From: Amblyomma americanum
Taxonomy: Eukaryota; Arthropoda; Arachnida; Ixodida; Ixodidae
DNA: 64,000 nucleotides
NCBI RefSeq assembly: GCF_052857255.1
Contig: NW_027526506.1
Coordinates: 1 to 64,000 of the forward strand
Direction of reading: 5' to 3'
Part shown: positions 37,501 through 49,780 of the stretch, piece after piece
How the letters are laid out: every line of letters begins with the position of its first letter
Numbering within the stretch: position 1 is the first letter of the stretch
Notes under the pieces: generated by a model
Told to the model about the DNA's origin: nothing
What the model saw: only the letters and a program-made list of their open reading frames with translations
The model's database searches: none
Made by a program: the position numbers and the translations under genes

Positions 37501-39800
37501 AAACTCCGTGTTGGATAAACCCCGGCTGGAGAAACTTCGCGTTGGAGAAAGTCGGCGATAGAGAAACTGCGCGTTGGAGAAACTCCGCGCTTGAAAAACA
37601 CCGCACTGGAGAAACTCCGCGTTGGAGAAAGTCCGCGTTGGAGAAAGTCCGCTTTGGAGAAAGTCTGCGTTGAAGAAACTCCGCGTTGAAGAAAGTCCGC
37701 GTTGGAGAAAGTCCGCGTTTTAGAAACTCCGCGCTGGATAAACTCCGCGGTGGAGAATCTCCGCGCTGGAGAACCTCCGCGATGGAGAAACTCCGCGATG
37801 GACAAACTCAACAATGGAGAAACTCCGCGTTGGTGAAAGTCCTCGTTGGAGAAAAGTCCGTGTTTGGAGAAAAGTCCGCACTGGATAAACTCCGCGTTTG
37901 AGAAACTCCGCACTAGAGAAACTCAGCGTTGAAGAAAGTCCGCGTTAGAGAAAGTCCGCGTTGGAGAAACTCCGCGTTGGATAAACTCCGTGTTGGAGAA
38001 ACTCCGCGTTTGAGAAACTCAGCGTTGAAGAAAGTCCGCGTTAGAGAAAGTCCGCGTTGGAGAAACTCCGCGTTGGATAAACTCCGCGCTGGAGAAACTC
38101 CGAGCTGGAGAAACTGCGCGTTGGAGAAAGTCCGCGTTGAAGAAAGTCCCCGTTTTAGAAAGTCCCCGTTTTAGAAAGTCCGCGTTGGAGAAACTCCGCG
38201 TTGGAGAAAGTCCGCGTTGGAGAAAGTCCGCGTTCGAGAAAGTCCGCGTTGGAGAAAGTCTGCGCTGGAGAAACTCCGCGTTGAAGAAAGTCCGCGTTGG
38301 AGAAAGTCCGCGTTGGAGAAACTCCGCGTTGGATGAACTCCGCGGTGGAGAAACTCCGCGATGGAGAAACTCCGCGCTGGTGAAACCCCGCGTTTGAGAA
38401 ACTACGAACTGGAGAAACTCCGCGTTTGAGAAACTCCGCGATGGAGAAACTCCGCGCTGGAGATACTCCGTGTCGGAGAAACTTCGTGTTGGAGAAACTC
38501 CGCGCTGGGAGAAACTTCGCGTTGGAGAAAACTGCGCGTTGGAGAAACTCAGTGTCGGAGAAACTCCGCGTTGGATAAACTCTGCGCGGGAGAAACTCCG
38601 CGATGGAGAAACTTCGCGATGGACAAACTCCACGATTGAGATACTCCGCGTTGGTGAAAGTCCGCGTTGGAAAAAAGTCCGCGTTGGAGAAAAGTCCGCG
38701 CTGGAGAAACTCCACGCTGGAGAAACTCCGCGCTGGAGAAACTCCGAGTTGGAGAAACTCCCGCACTGGAGAAGCTCCGCGTTTGAGAAACTCCGCACTG
38801 GAGAGACTCCGCGTTTGAGATACTCTTCGTAGGAGAAACACCGCGCTGGAGAATTCCGAGCTGGAGAAACTCCGCGCTGGAGAAACTCCGTGTTGGAGAA
38901 ACTCCGTGTTGGATAAACTCTGCGCTGGGGAAATTCGCGTTGGAGAAAGTCCGCGTTGGAGAAAGTCCGCGTTGGAGAAACTCCGCGCAGGAGAAACTCA
39001 ACGTTTTAGAAACTCCGAACTGGAGAAACTCCGCGTTTGAAAAGCACCGCGCTGGAGAAACTCCGCGATGGAGAAACTTCGCGATGGACCAACTCCACGA
39101 TTGAGATACTCCGCGTTGGTGAAAGTCCGCGTTGGAGAAAAGTCCGCGTTGGAGAAAAGTCCGCGTTGGAGAAACTCCGCGTTGGATAAACTCCGCGCTG
39201 GAGAAACTCCGCGATGGAGAAACTCCGCGCTGGAAAAACTCCGCGTTTGAGAAACTCCGAACTGGAGAAACTGCGCGTTTGAGAAACTCCGCGATGGAGA
39301 AACTCCGAGCTGGAGGAAACTGCGCGTTGGAGAAAGTCCGCGTTGAAGAAAGCCCGTTTTAGAAAGTCCCCGTTTTAGAAAGTCCGCGTTGGAGAAACTC
39401 CGCGTTGGAGAAAGTCCGCGTTGGAGAAAGTCCGCGTTCGAGAAAGTCCGCGTTGGAGAAAGTCTGCGCTGGAGAAACTCCGCGTTGAAGAAAGTCCGCG
39501 TTGGAGAAAGTCCGCGTTGGAGAAACTCCGCGTTGGATGAACTCCGCGCTGGAGAAACTCCGCGTTTGAGAAACTCCGCGATGGAGAAACTCCGCGCTGG
39601 AGATACTCCGTGTCGGAGAAACTTCGTGTTGGAGAAACTCCGCGCTGGAGAAACTTCGCGTTGGAGAAACTGCGCGTTGGAGAAACTCTGCGTCGGAGAA
39701 ACTCCGCGTTGGATAAACTCTGCGCGGGAGAAACTCCGCGATGGAGAAACTTCGCGATGGACAAACTCCACGATTGAGATACTCCGCGTTGGTGAAAGTC
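34560..39800 (+). repeat. Second copy of 3714-8905, offset about 30.85 kb
   Basis: The segment follows 3714-8905 at an offset of 30845 bp near 34737 and 35156, rising to 30878-30881 bp near 37252-39132. Markers 35979, 36859 and 38851 pair with 5117, 5997 and 7970. The match ends near 39800, where the sequence switches back to the type found at 35809, beginning a tandem unit. Small one-base differences near 38507, 38530, 38761 and 39315 lengthen this copy slightly relative to its partner. Confidence 0.85.
35809..39800 (+). repeat. Higher-order unit D1, 3992 bp
   Basis: This is the first of three tandem units, with EcoRI spacings of 880, 1992 and 1120 bp. The end is set at about 39800, where the reading returns to the CTCCTCGCTGGAG monomer seen near 35840. 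The unit contains a full CCCC doublet near 38146 and a two-base-shortened one near 39352. It overlaps the copy of 3714-8905 described separately, because the tandem amplification used part of that block. Confidence 0.8.
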
Positions 39801-42800
39801 CGCGTTGGAGAAAAGTCCGCGCTGGAGAAACTCCTCGCTGGAGAAAGTCCGCGCTGGAGAAACTTCGAGTTGGAGAAACTCCGCACTGGAGAAGCTCCGC
39901 GTTTGAGAAACTCCGCACTGGAGAGACTCCGCGTTTGAGATACTCTTCGTAGGAGAAACACCGCGCTGGAGAATTCCGAGCTGGAGAAACTCCGCGCTGG
40001 AGAAACTCCGTGTTGGAGAAACTTCGTGTTGGATAAACTCCGCGCTGGGGAACTTCGCGTTGGAGAAAGTCCGCGTTGAAGAAAGTCCGCGTTGGAGAAA
40101 GTCCGCGTTGGAGAAACTCCGCGTTGGATAAACTCCGCGCTGGAGAAACTCCGCGATGGAGAAACTCCGCGCTGGAAAAACTCCGCGTTTGAGAAACTCC
40201 GAACTGGAGAAACTGCGCGTTTGAGAAACTCCGCGATGGAGAAACTCCGCGCTTTAGAAACTCCGAGCTGGAGAAACTGCGCGTTCGAGAATGTCCGCGT
40301 TGGAGAAAGTCTACGCTGGAGAAACTCCGCGTTGAAGAAAGTCCGCGTTGGAGAAACTCCGCATTTGGATAAACTCCGCGCTGGAGAAACTCCGCGGTGG
40401 AGAAACTCCGCACTGGAGAAACCCCGCGTTTTAGAAACTACGAACTGGAGAAACTCCGCGTTTGAGAAACTGCGCGATGGAGAAACTCCGCGCTGGAGAA
40501 AATCCGTGTCGGAGAAACTCCGTGTTGGAGAAACTCCGCGCTGGAGAAACTTCGCGTTGGATAAACTGCGCGTTGGAGAAACTCCGCGCTGGAGAAACTC
40601 CGGGCTTGAAAAACACCGCGCTGGAGAAACCCCGCGATGGAGAAACTTCGCGATGGACCAACTCCACGATTGAGCTACTGCGCGTTGGTGAAAGTCCGCG
40701 TTGGAGAAAAGTCCGCGCTGGAGAAACTCCACGCTGGAGAAACTCCGCGCTGGAGAAACTCCGCACTGGAGAAGCTCCGCGTTTGAGAAACTCCACACTG
40801 GAGAGACTCCGCGTTTGAGATACTCTTCGTAGGAGAAACACCGCGCTGGAGAATTCCGAGCTGGAGAAACTCCGCGCTGGAGAAACTCCGTGTTGGAGAA
40901 ACTTCGTGTTGGATAAACTCCGCGCTGGGGAACTTTGCGTTGGAGAACGTCCGCGTTGGAGAAAGTCCGCGTTGGAGAAACTCCGCGCAGGAGAAACTCC
41001 CCGTTCGAGAAACTCCGAACTGGAGAAACTCCGCGTTTGAGAAACTCCGCGATGGCGAAACTCCGTGTTGGAGAAACTCCGCGCTGGAGAAACTTCGCGT
41101 TGGAGAAACTGCGCGTTGGAGAAACTCCGCGCTTGAAAAACACCGCACTGGAGAAACTCTGCGTTGGAGAAAGTTCGCGTTGGAGAAAGTCTGCGTTGGA
41201 GAAAGTCCGCTTTGGAGAAAGTCTGCGTTGAAGAAACTCCGCGTTGAAGAAAGTCCGCGTTGGAGAAAGTCCGCGTTGTAGAAACTCCGCGTTGGATAAA
41301 CTCCGCGGTGGAGAAACTCCGCGCTGGAGAACCTCCGCGATGGTGAAACTCTGCGATGGACAAACTCAACAATGGAGAAACTCCGCGTTGGTGAAAGTCT
41401 TCGTTGGAGAAAAGTCCGCGTTTGGAGAAAAGTCCGCGCTGGAGAAACTCCGCGCTGGAGAAACTCCGCGCTGGAGAAACTCCGTGTTGGAGAAACTCCG
41501 TGTTGGATAAACCCCGGCTGGAGAAACTTCGCGTTGGAGAAAGTCGGCGATAGAGAAACTGCGCGTTGGAGAAACTCCGCGCTTGAAAAACACCGCACTG
41601 GAGAAACTCCGCGTTGGAGAAAGTCCGCGTTGGAGAAAGTCCGCTTTGGAGAAAGTCTGCGTTGAAGAAACTCCGCGTTGAAGAAAGTCCGCGTTGGAGA
41701 AAGTCCGCGTTTTAGAAACTCCGCGCTGGATAAACTCCGCGGTGGAGAATCTCCGCGCTGGAGAACCTCCGCGATGGAGAAACTCCGCGATGGACAAACT
41801 CAACAATGGAGAAACTCCGCGTTGGTGAAAGTCCTCGTTGGAGAAAAGTCCGTGTTTGGAGAAAAGTCCGCACTGGATAAACTCCGCGTTTGAGAAACTC
41901 CGCACTAGAGAAACTCAGCGTTGAAGAAAGTCCGCGTTAGAGAAAGTCCGCGTTGGAGAAACTCCGCGTTGGATAAACTCCGTGTTGGAGAAACTCCGCG
42001 TTTGAGAAACTCAGCGTTGAAGAAAGTCCGCGTTAGAGAAAGTCCGCGTTGGAGAAACTCCGCGTTGGATAAACTCCGCGCTGGAGAAACTCCGAGCTGG
42101 AGAAACCGCGCGTTGGAGAAAGTCCGCGTTGAAGAAAGTCCCCGTTTTAGAAAGTCCCCGTTTTAGAAAGTCCGCGTTGGAGAAACTCCGCGTTGGAGAA
42201 AGTCCGCGTTGGAGAAAGTCCGCGTTCGAGAAAGTCCGCGTTGGAGAAAGTCTGCGCTGGAGAAACTCCGCGTTGAAGAAAGTCCGCGTTGGAGAAAGTC
42301 CGCGTTGGAGAAACTCCGCGTTGGATGAACTCCGCGGTGGAGAAACTCCGCGATGGAGAAACTCCGCGCTGGTGAAACCCCGCGTTTGAGAAACTACGAA
42401 CTGGAGAAACTCCGCGTTTGAGAAACTCCGCGATGGAGAAACTCCGCGCTGGAGATACTCCGTGTCGGAGAAACTTCGTGTTGGAGAAACTCCGCGCTGG
42501 AGAAACTTCGCGTTGGAGAAACTGCGCGTTGGAGAAACTCAGTGTCGGAGAAACTCCGCGTTGGATAAACTCTGCGCGGGAGAAACTCCGCGATGGAGAA
42601 ACTTCGCGATGGACAAACTCCACGATTGAGATACTCCGCGTTGGTGAAATTCCGCGTTGGAAAAAAGTCCGCGTTGGAGAAAAGTCCGCGCTGGAGAAAC
42701 TCCACGCTGGAGAAACTCCGCGCTGGAGAAACTCCGAGTTGGAGAAACTCCGCACTGGAGAAGCTCCGCGTTTGAGAAACTCCGCACTGGAGAGACTCCG

Positions 42801-43772
42801 CGTTTGAGATACTCTTCGTAGGAGAAACACCGCGCTGGAGAATTCCGAGCTGGAGAAACTCCGCGCTGGAGAAACTCCGTGTTGGAGAAACTCTGCGCTG
42901 GGGAAATTCGCGTTGGAGAAAGTCCGCGTTGGAGAAAGTCCGCGTTGGAGAAACTCCGCGCAGGAGAAACTCAACGTTTTAGAAACTCCGAACTGGAGAA
43001 ACTCCGCGTTTGAAAAGCACCGCGCTGGAGAAACTCCGCGATGGAGAAACTTCGCGATGGACCAACTCCACGATTGAGATACTCCGCGTTGGTGAAAGTC
43101 CGCGTTGGAGAAAAGTCCGCGTTGGAGAAAAGTCCGCGTTGGAGAAACTCCGCGTTGGATAAACTCCGCGCTGGAGAAACTCCGCGATGGAGAAACTCCG
43201 CGCTGGAAAAACTCCGCGTTTGAGAAACTCCGAACTGGAGAAACTGCGCGTTTGAGAAACTCCGCGATGGAGAAACTCCGAGCTGGAGAAACTGCGCGTT
43301 GGAGAAAGTCCGCGTTGAAGAAAGCCCGTTTTAGAAAGTCCCCGTTTTAGAAAGTCCGCGTTGGAGAAACTCCGCGTTGGAGAAAGTCCGCGTTGGAGAA
43401 AGACCGCGTTCGAGAAAGTCCGCGTTGGAGAAAGTCTGCGCTGGAGAAACTCCGCGTTGAAGAAAGTCCGCGTTGGAGAAAGTCCGCGTTGGAGAAACTC
43501 CGCGTTGGATGAACTCCGCGCTGGAGAAACTCCGCGTTTGAGAAACTCCGCGATGGAGAAACTCCGCGCTGGAGATACTCCGTGTCGGAGAAACTTCGTG
43601 TTGGAGAAACTCCGCGCTGGAGAAACTTCGCGTTGGAGAAACTGCGCGTTGGAGAAACTCTGCGTCGGAGAAACTCCGCGTTGGATAAACTCTGCGCGGG
43701 AGAAACTCCGCGATGGAGAAACTTCGCGATGGACAAACTCCACGATTGAGATACTCCGCGTTGGTGAAAGTC
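39801..43772 (+). repeat. Higher-order unit D2, 3972 bp
   Basis: This is a tandem copy of D1 with EcoRI spacings of 880, 1989 and 1103 bp. It is shorter by about 20 bases, largely because one monomer is missing near 42890. The shortened CCCC doublet near 43322 is shared with D1 and D3. It carries the private CTACTGCGCG variant near 40675, which D3 shares at 44647 but D1 (36687) does not. D2 and D3 are therefore closest relatives. Confidence 0.8.
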
Positions 43773-46700
43773 CGCGTTGGAGAAAAGTCCGCGCTGGAGA
43801 AACTCCTCGCTGGAGAAAGTCCGCGCTGGAGAAACTTCGAGTTGGAGAAACTCCGCACTGGAGAAGCTCCGCGTTTGAGAAACTCCGCACTGGAGAGACT
43901 CCGCGTTTGAGATACTCTTCGTAGGAGAAACACCGCGCTGGAGAATTCCGAGCTGGAGAAACTCCGCGCTGGAGAAACTCCGTGTTGGAGAAACTTCGTG
44001 TTGGATAAACTCCGCGCTGGGGAACTTCGCGTTGGAGAAAGTCCGCGTTGAAGAAAGTCCGCGTTGGAGAAAGTCCGCGTTGGAGAAACTCCGCGTTGGA
44101 TAAACTCCGCGCTGGAGAAACTCCGCGATGGAGAAACTCCGCGCTGGAAAAACTCCGCGTTTGAGAAACTCCGAACTGGAGAAACTGCGCGTTTGAGAAA
44201 CTCCGCGATGGAGAAACTCCGCGCTTTAGAAACTCCGAGCTGGAGAAACTGCGCGTTCGAGAATGTCCGCGTTGGAGAAAGTCTACGCTGGAGAAACTCC
44301 GCGTTGAAGAAAGTCCGCGTTGGAGAAACTCCGCATTTGGATAAACTCCGCGCTGGAGAAACTCCGCGGTGGAGAAACTCCGCACTGGAGAAACCCCGCG
44401 TTTTAGAAACTACGAACTGGAGAAACTCCGCGTTTGAGAAACTGCGCGATGGAGAAACTCCGCGCTGGAGAAAATCCGTGTCGGAGAAACTCCGTGTTGG
44501 AGAAACTCCGCGCTGGAGAAACTTCGCGTTGGATAAACTGCGCGTTGGAGAAACTCCGCGCTGGAGAAACTCCGGGCTTGAAAAACACCGCGCTGGAGAA
44601 ACTCCGCGATGGAGAAACTTCGCGATGGACCAACTCCACGATTGAGCTACTGCGCGTTGGTGAAAGTCCGCGTTGGAGAAAAGTCCGCGCTGGAGAAACT
44701 CCACGCTGGAGAAACTCCGCGCTGGAGAAACTCCGCACTGGAGAAGCTCCGCGTTTGAGAAACTCCACACTGGAGAGACTCCGCGTTTGAGATACTCTTC
44801 GTAGGAGAAACACCGCGCTGGAGAATTCCGAGCTGGAGAAACTCCGCGCTGGAGAAACTCCGTGTTGGAGAAACTTCGTGTTGGATAAACTCCGCGCTGG
44901 GGAACTTTGCGTTGGAGAACGTCCGCGTTGGAGAAAGTCCGCGTTGGAGAAACTCCGCGCAGGAGAAACTCCCCGTTCGAGAAACTCCGAACTGGAGAAA
45001 CTCCGCGTTTGAGAAACTCCGCGATGGCGAAACTCCGTGTTGGAGAAACTCCGCGCTGGAGAAACTTCGCGTTGGAGAAACTGCGCGTTGGAGAAACTCC
45101 GCGCTTGAAAAACACCGCACTGGAGAAACTCTGCGTTGGAGAAAGTTCGCGTTGGAGAAAGTCTGCGTTGGAGAAAGTCCGCTTTGGAGAAAGTCTGCGT
45201 TGAAGAAACTCCGCGTTGAAGAAAGTCCGCGTTGGAGAAAGTCCGCGTTGTAGAAACTCCGCGTTGGATAAACTCCGCGGTGGAGAAACTCCGCGCTGGA
45301 GAACCTCCGCGATGGTGAAACTCTGCGATGGACAAACTCAACAATGGAGAAACTCCGCGTTGGTGAAAGTCTTCGTTGGAGAAAAGTCCGCGTTTGGAGA
45401 AAAGTCCGCGCTGGAGAAACTCCGTGTTGGAGAAACTCCGTGTTGGATAAACCCCGGCTGGAGAAACTTCGCGTTGGAGAAAGTCGGCGATAGAGAAACT
45501 GCGCGTTGGAGAAACTCCGCGCTTGAAAAACACCGCACTGGAGAAACTCCGCGTTGGAGAAAGTCCGCTTTGGAGAAAGTCTGCGTTGAAGAAACTCCGC
45601 GTTGAAGAAAGTCCGCGTTGGAGAAAGTCCGCGTTTTAGAAACTCCGCGCTGGATAAACTCCGCGGTGGAGAATCTCCGCGCTGGAGAACCTCCGCGATG
45701 GAGAAACTCCGCGATGGACAAACTCAACAATGGAGAAACTCCGCGTTGGTGAAAGTCCTCGTTGGAGAAAAGTCCGTGTTTGGAGAAAAGTCCGCACTGG
45801 ATAAACTCCGCGTTTGAGAAACTCCGCACTAGAGAAACTCAGCGTTGAAGAAAGTCCGCGTTAGAGAAAGTCCGCGTTGGAGAAACTCCGCGTTGGATAA
45901 ACTCCGTGTTGGAGAAACTCCGCGTTTGAGAAACTCAGCGTTGAAGAAAGTCCGCGTTAGAGAAAGTCCGCGTTGGAGAAACTCCGCGTTGGATAAACTC
46001 CGCGCTGGAGAAACTCCGAGCTGGAGAAACTGCGCGTTGGAGAAAGTCCGCGTTGAAGAAAGTCCCCGTTTTAGAAAGTCCCCGTTTTAGAAAGTCCGCG
46101 TTGGAGAAACTCCGCGTTGGAGAAAGTCCGCGTTGGAGAAAGTCCGCGTTCGAGAAAGTCCGCGTTGGAGAAAGTCTGCGCTGGAGAAACTCCGCGTTGA
46201 AGAAAGTCCGCGTTGGAGAAAGTCCCGCGTTGGAGAAACTCCGCGTTGGATGAACTCCGCGGTGGAGAAACTCCGCGATGGAGAAACTCCGCGCTGGTGA
46301 AACCCCGCGTTTGAGAAACTACGAACTGGAGAAACTCCGCGTTTGAGAAACTCCGCGATGGAGAAACTCCGCGCTGGAGATACTCCGTGTCGGAGAAACT
46401 TCGTGTTGGAGAAACTCCGCGCTGGAGAAACTTTGCGTTGGAGAAACTGCGCGTTGGAGAAACTCAGTGTCGGAGAAACTCCGCGTTGGATAAACTCTGC
46501 GCGGGAGAAACTCCGCGATGGAGAAACTTCGCGATGGACAAACTCCACGATTGAGATACTCCGCGTTGGTGAAAGTCCGCGTTGGAAAAAAGTCCGCGTT
46601 GGAGAAAAGTCCGCGCTGGAGAAACTCCACGCTGGAGAAACTCCGCGCTGGAGAAACTCCGAGTTGGAGAAACTCCGCACTGGAGAAGCTCCGCGTTTGA

Positions 46701-47415
46701 GAAACTCCGCACTGGAGAGACTCCGCGTTTGAGATACTCTTCGTAGGAGAAACACCGCGCTGGAGAATTCCGAGCTGGAGAAACTCCGCGCTGGAGAAAC
46801 TCCGTGTTGGAGAAACTCCGTGTTGGATAAACTCTGCGCTGGGGAAATTCGCGTTGGAGAAAGTCCGCGTTGGAGAAAGTCCGCGTTGGAGAAACTCCGC
46901 GCAGGAGAAACTCAACGTTTTAGAAACTCCGAACTGGAGAAACTCCGCGTTTGAAAAGCACCGCGCTGGAGAAACTCCGCGATGGAGAAACTTCGCGATG
47001 GACCAACTCCACGATTGAGATACTCCGCGTTGGTGAAAGTCCGCGTTGGAGAAAAGTCCGCGTTGGAGAAAAGTCCGCGTTGGAGAAACTCCGCGTTGGA
47101 TAACTCCGCGCTGGAGAAACTCCGCGATGGAGAAACTCCGCGCTGGAAAAACTCCGCGTTTGAGAAACTCCGAACTGGAGAAACTGCGCGTTTGAGAAAC
47201 TCCGCGATGGAGAAACTCCGAGCTGGAGAAACTGCGCGTTGGAGAAAGTCCGCGTTGAAGAAAGCCCGTTTTAGAAAGTCCCCGTTTTAGAAAGTCCGCG
47301 TTGGAGAAACTCCGCGTTGGAGAAAGTCCGCGTTGGAGAAAGTCCGCGTTCGAGAAAGTCCGCGTTGGAGAAAGTCTGCGCTGGAGAAACTCCGCGTTGA
47401 AGAAAGTCCGCGTTG
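43773..47415 (+). repeat. Higher-order unit D3, truncated to about 3.64 kb
   Basis: The unit follows D2 at offsets of 3972 bp, falling to about 3924 and then 3940 bp through losses of whole monomers (for example near 45415 and 45555). At about 47415 it leaves the D pattern and joins a segment of the type found at 20870, with no disturbance of the 16-bp phase. EcoRI markers are at 43943, 44823 and 46765. The part after 45420 also serves as the start of the 4.37-kb tandem described next. Confidence 0.75.
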
Positions 47416-49780
47416 GAGATACTCCGTGTCGGAGAAACTTCGTGTTGGAGAAACTCCGCGCTGGAGAAACTTCGCGTTGGAGAAACTGCGCGTTGGAGAA
47501 ACTCTGCGTCGGAGAAACTCCGCGTTGGATAAACTCTGCGCGGGAGAAACTCCGCGATGGAGAAACTTCGCGATGGACAAACTCCACGATTGAGATACTC
47601 CGCGTTGGTGAAAGTCCGCGTTGGAAAAAACTCCGCGTTGGAGAAAAGTCCGCGCTGGAGAAACTCCACGCTGGAGAAACTCCGCGCTGGAGAAACTCCG
47701 AGTTGGAGAAACTCCGCACTGGAGAAGCTCCGCGTTTGAGAAACTCCGCACTGGAGAGACTCCGCGTTTGAGATACTCTTCGTAGGAGAAACACCGCGCT
47801 GGAAAATTCCGAGCTGGAGAAACTCCGCGCTGGGGAAACTCCGTGTTGGAGAAACTCCGTGTTGGATAAACTCTGCGCTGGGGAAATTCGCGTTGGAGAA
47901 AGTCCGCGTTGGAGAAAGTCCGCGTTGGAGAAACTCCGCGCAGGAGAAACTCCCCGTTTTAGAAACTCCGAACTGGAGAAACTCCGCGTTTGAAAAACAC
48001 CGCGCTGGAGAAACTTCGCGATGGACCAACTCCACGATTGAGATACTCCGCGTTGGTGAAAGTCGCGTTGGAGAAAAGTCCGCGTTGGAGAAAAGTCCGC
48101 GCTGGAGAAACTCCACGCTGGAGAAACTCCGCGCTGGAGATACTCCGAGTTGGAGAAACTCCGCACTGCAAAAGCTCCGCGTTTGAGAAACTCCGCACTG
48201 GAGAGACTCCGCGTTTGAGATACTCTTCGTAGGAGAAACACCGCGCTGGAGAATTCCGAGCTGGAGAAATTCCGCGCTGGAGAAACTCCGTGTTGGAGAA
48301 ACTCAGTGTTGGAGAAAGTCCGCGTTCGTGAAAGTCCGCGTTGGAGAAAGTCTGCGCTGGAGAAACTCCGCGTTGAAGAAAGTCCGCGTTGGAGAAACTC
48401 GCGTTGGAGAAAATCCGCGTTGAAGAAAGTCCGCTTTCGAGAAAGTCCGCGTTGGAAAAAAGTCTGCGCTGGAGAAACTCCGCGTTGAAGAAAGTCCGCG
48501 TTGGGGAAAGTCCGCGTTGAAGAAACTCCGCATTTGGATAAACTCCGCGCTGGAGAAACTCCGCGATGGAGAAACTCCGCGCTGGAGAAAATCCTTGTCG
48601 GAGAAACTCTGTGTCGGAGAAACTCCGCGCTGGAGAAACTTCGCGTTGGAGAAACTGCGCGTTGGAGAAACTCCGCGCTGGAGAAACTCCGGGCTTGAAA
48701 AACACCGCGCTGGAGAAACTCCGCGATGGAGAAACTTCGCGAAGGACCAACTCCACGATTGAGATACTCCGCGTTGGTGAAAGTCCGCGTTGGAGAAAAG
48801 TGCGCGTTGGAGAAAAGTCCGCGCTGGAGAAACTCCACGCTGGAGAAACTCCGCGCTGGAGAAACTCCGCACTGGAGAAGCTCCGCGTTTGAGAAACTCC
48901 GCACTGGGGAGACTCCGCGTTTGAGATACTCTTCGTAGGAGAAACACCGCGCTGGAGAATTCCGAGCTGGAGAAACTCCGCGCTGGAGAAACTCCGTGTT
49001 GGAGAAACTCCGTGTTGGATAAACTCCGCGCTGGGGAACTTCGCGTTGGAGAAAGTCCGCGTTGGAGAAAGTCCGCGTTGGAGAAACTCCGCGCAGGAGA
49101 AAAACTCCGAACTGGAGAAACTCCGCGTTTGAGAAACTCCGCGATGGAGAAACTCCGTGTTGGAGAAACTCCGCGCTGGAGAAACTTCGCGTTGGAGAAA
49201 CTGCGCGTTGGAGAAACTCCGCGCTTGAAAAACACCGCACTGGAGAAAACTCTGCGTTGGGGAAAGTCCGCGTTGGAGAAAGCCTGCGTTGGAGAAAGTC
49301 CGCTTTGGAGAAAGTCTGCGTTGAAGAAACTCCGCGTTGGATAAACCACGCGGTGGAGAAATTCCGCGCTGGAGAACCTCCGCGATGGAGAAACTCTGCG
49401 ATGGACAAACTGATCAATGGAGAAACTCCGCGTTGGTGAAAGTCTTCGTTGGAGAAAAGTCCGCGTTTGGAGAAAAGTCCGCGCTGGAGAAACTCCGCGC
49501 TGGAGAAACTCCGCGCTGGAGAAACTCCGTGTTGGAGAAACTCCGTGTTGGATAAACCCCGGCTGGAGAAACTCCGAGCTGGAGAAACTGCGCGTTCGAG
49601 AAAGTCCGCGTTGGAGAAAGGCTGCGCTGGAGAAACTCCGCGTTGAAGAAAGTCCGCGTTGGAGAAACTCCGCATTTGGATAAACTCCGCGCTGGAGAAA
49701 CTCCGCGCTGGAGAAACTCCGCGATGGAGAAACTCCGCGCTGGAGAAACCCCGCGATTGAGAAACTACGAACTGGAGAAA
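45420..49780 (+). repeat. Higher-order unit E1, about 4.36 kb
   Basis: This is the first of two tandem units joining the end of D3 (45420-47415) to a segment equal to 20870-23230 (47415-49780, offset about 26547). Landmarks at 45845, 46765, 48251 and 48957 recur at 50222, 51141, 52615 and 53322. One EcoRI marker has mutated to GAAAATTCC at 47804, a change shared by E2 but not by the related copy at 21256. Several one-base length changes not seen in sister copies occur at about 46224, 47102, 48064, 48400 and 49248. Confidence 0.8.
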
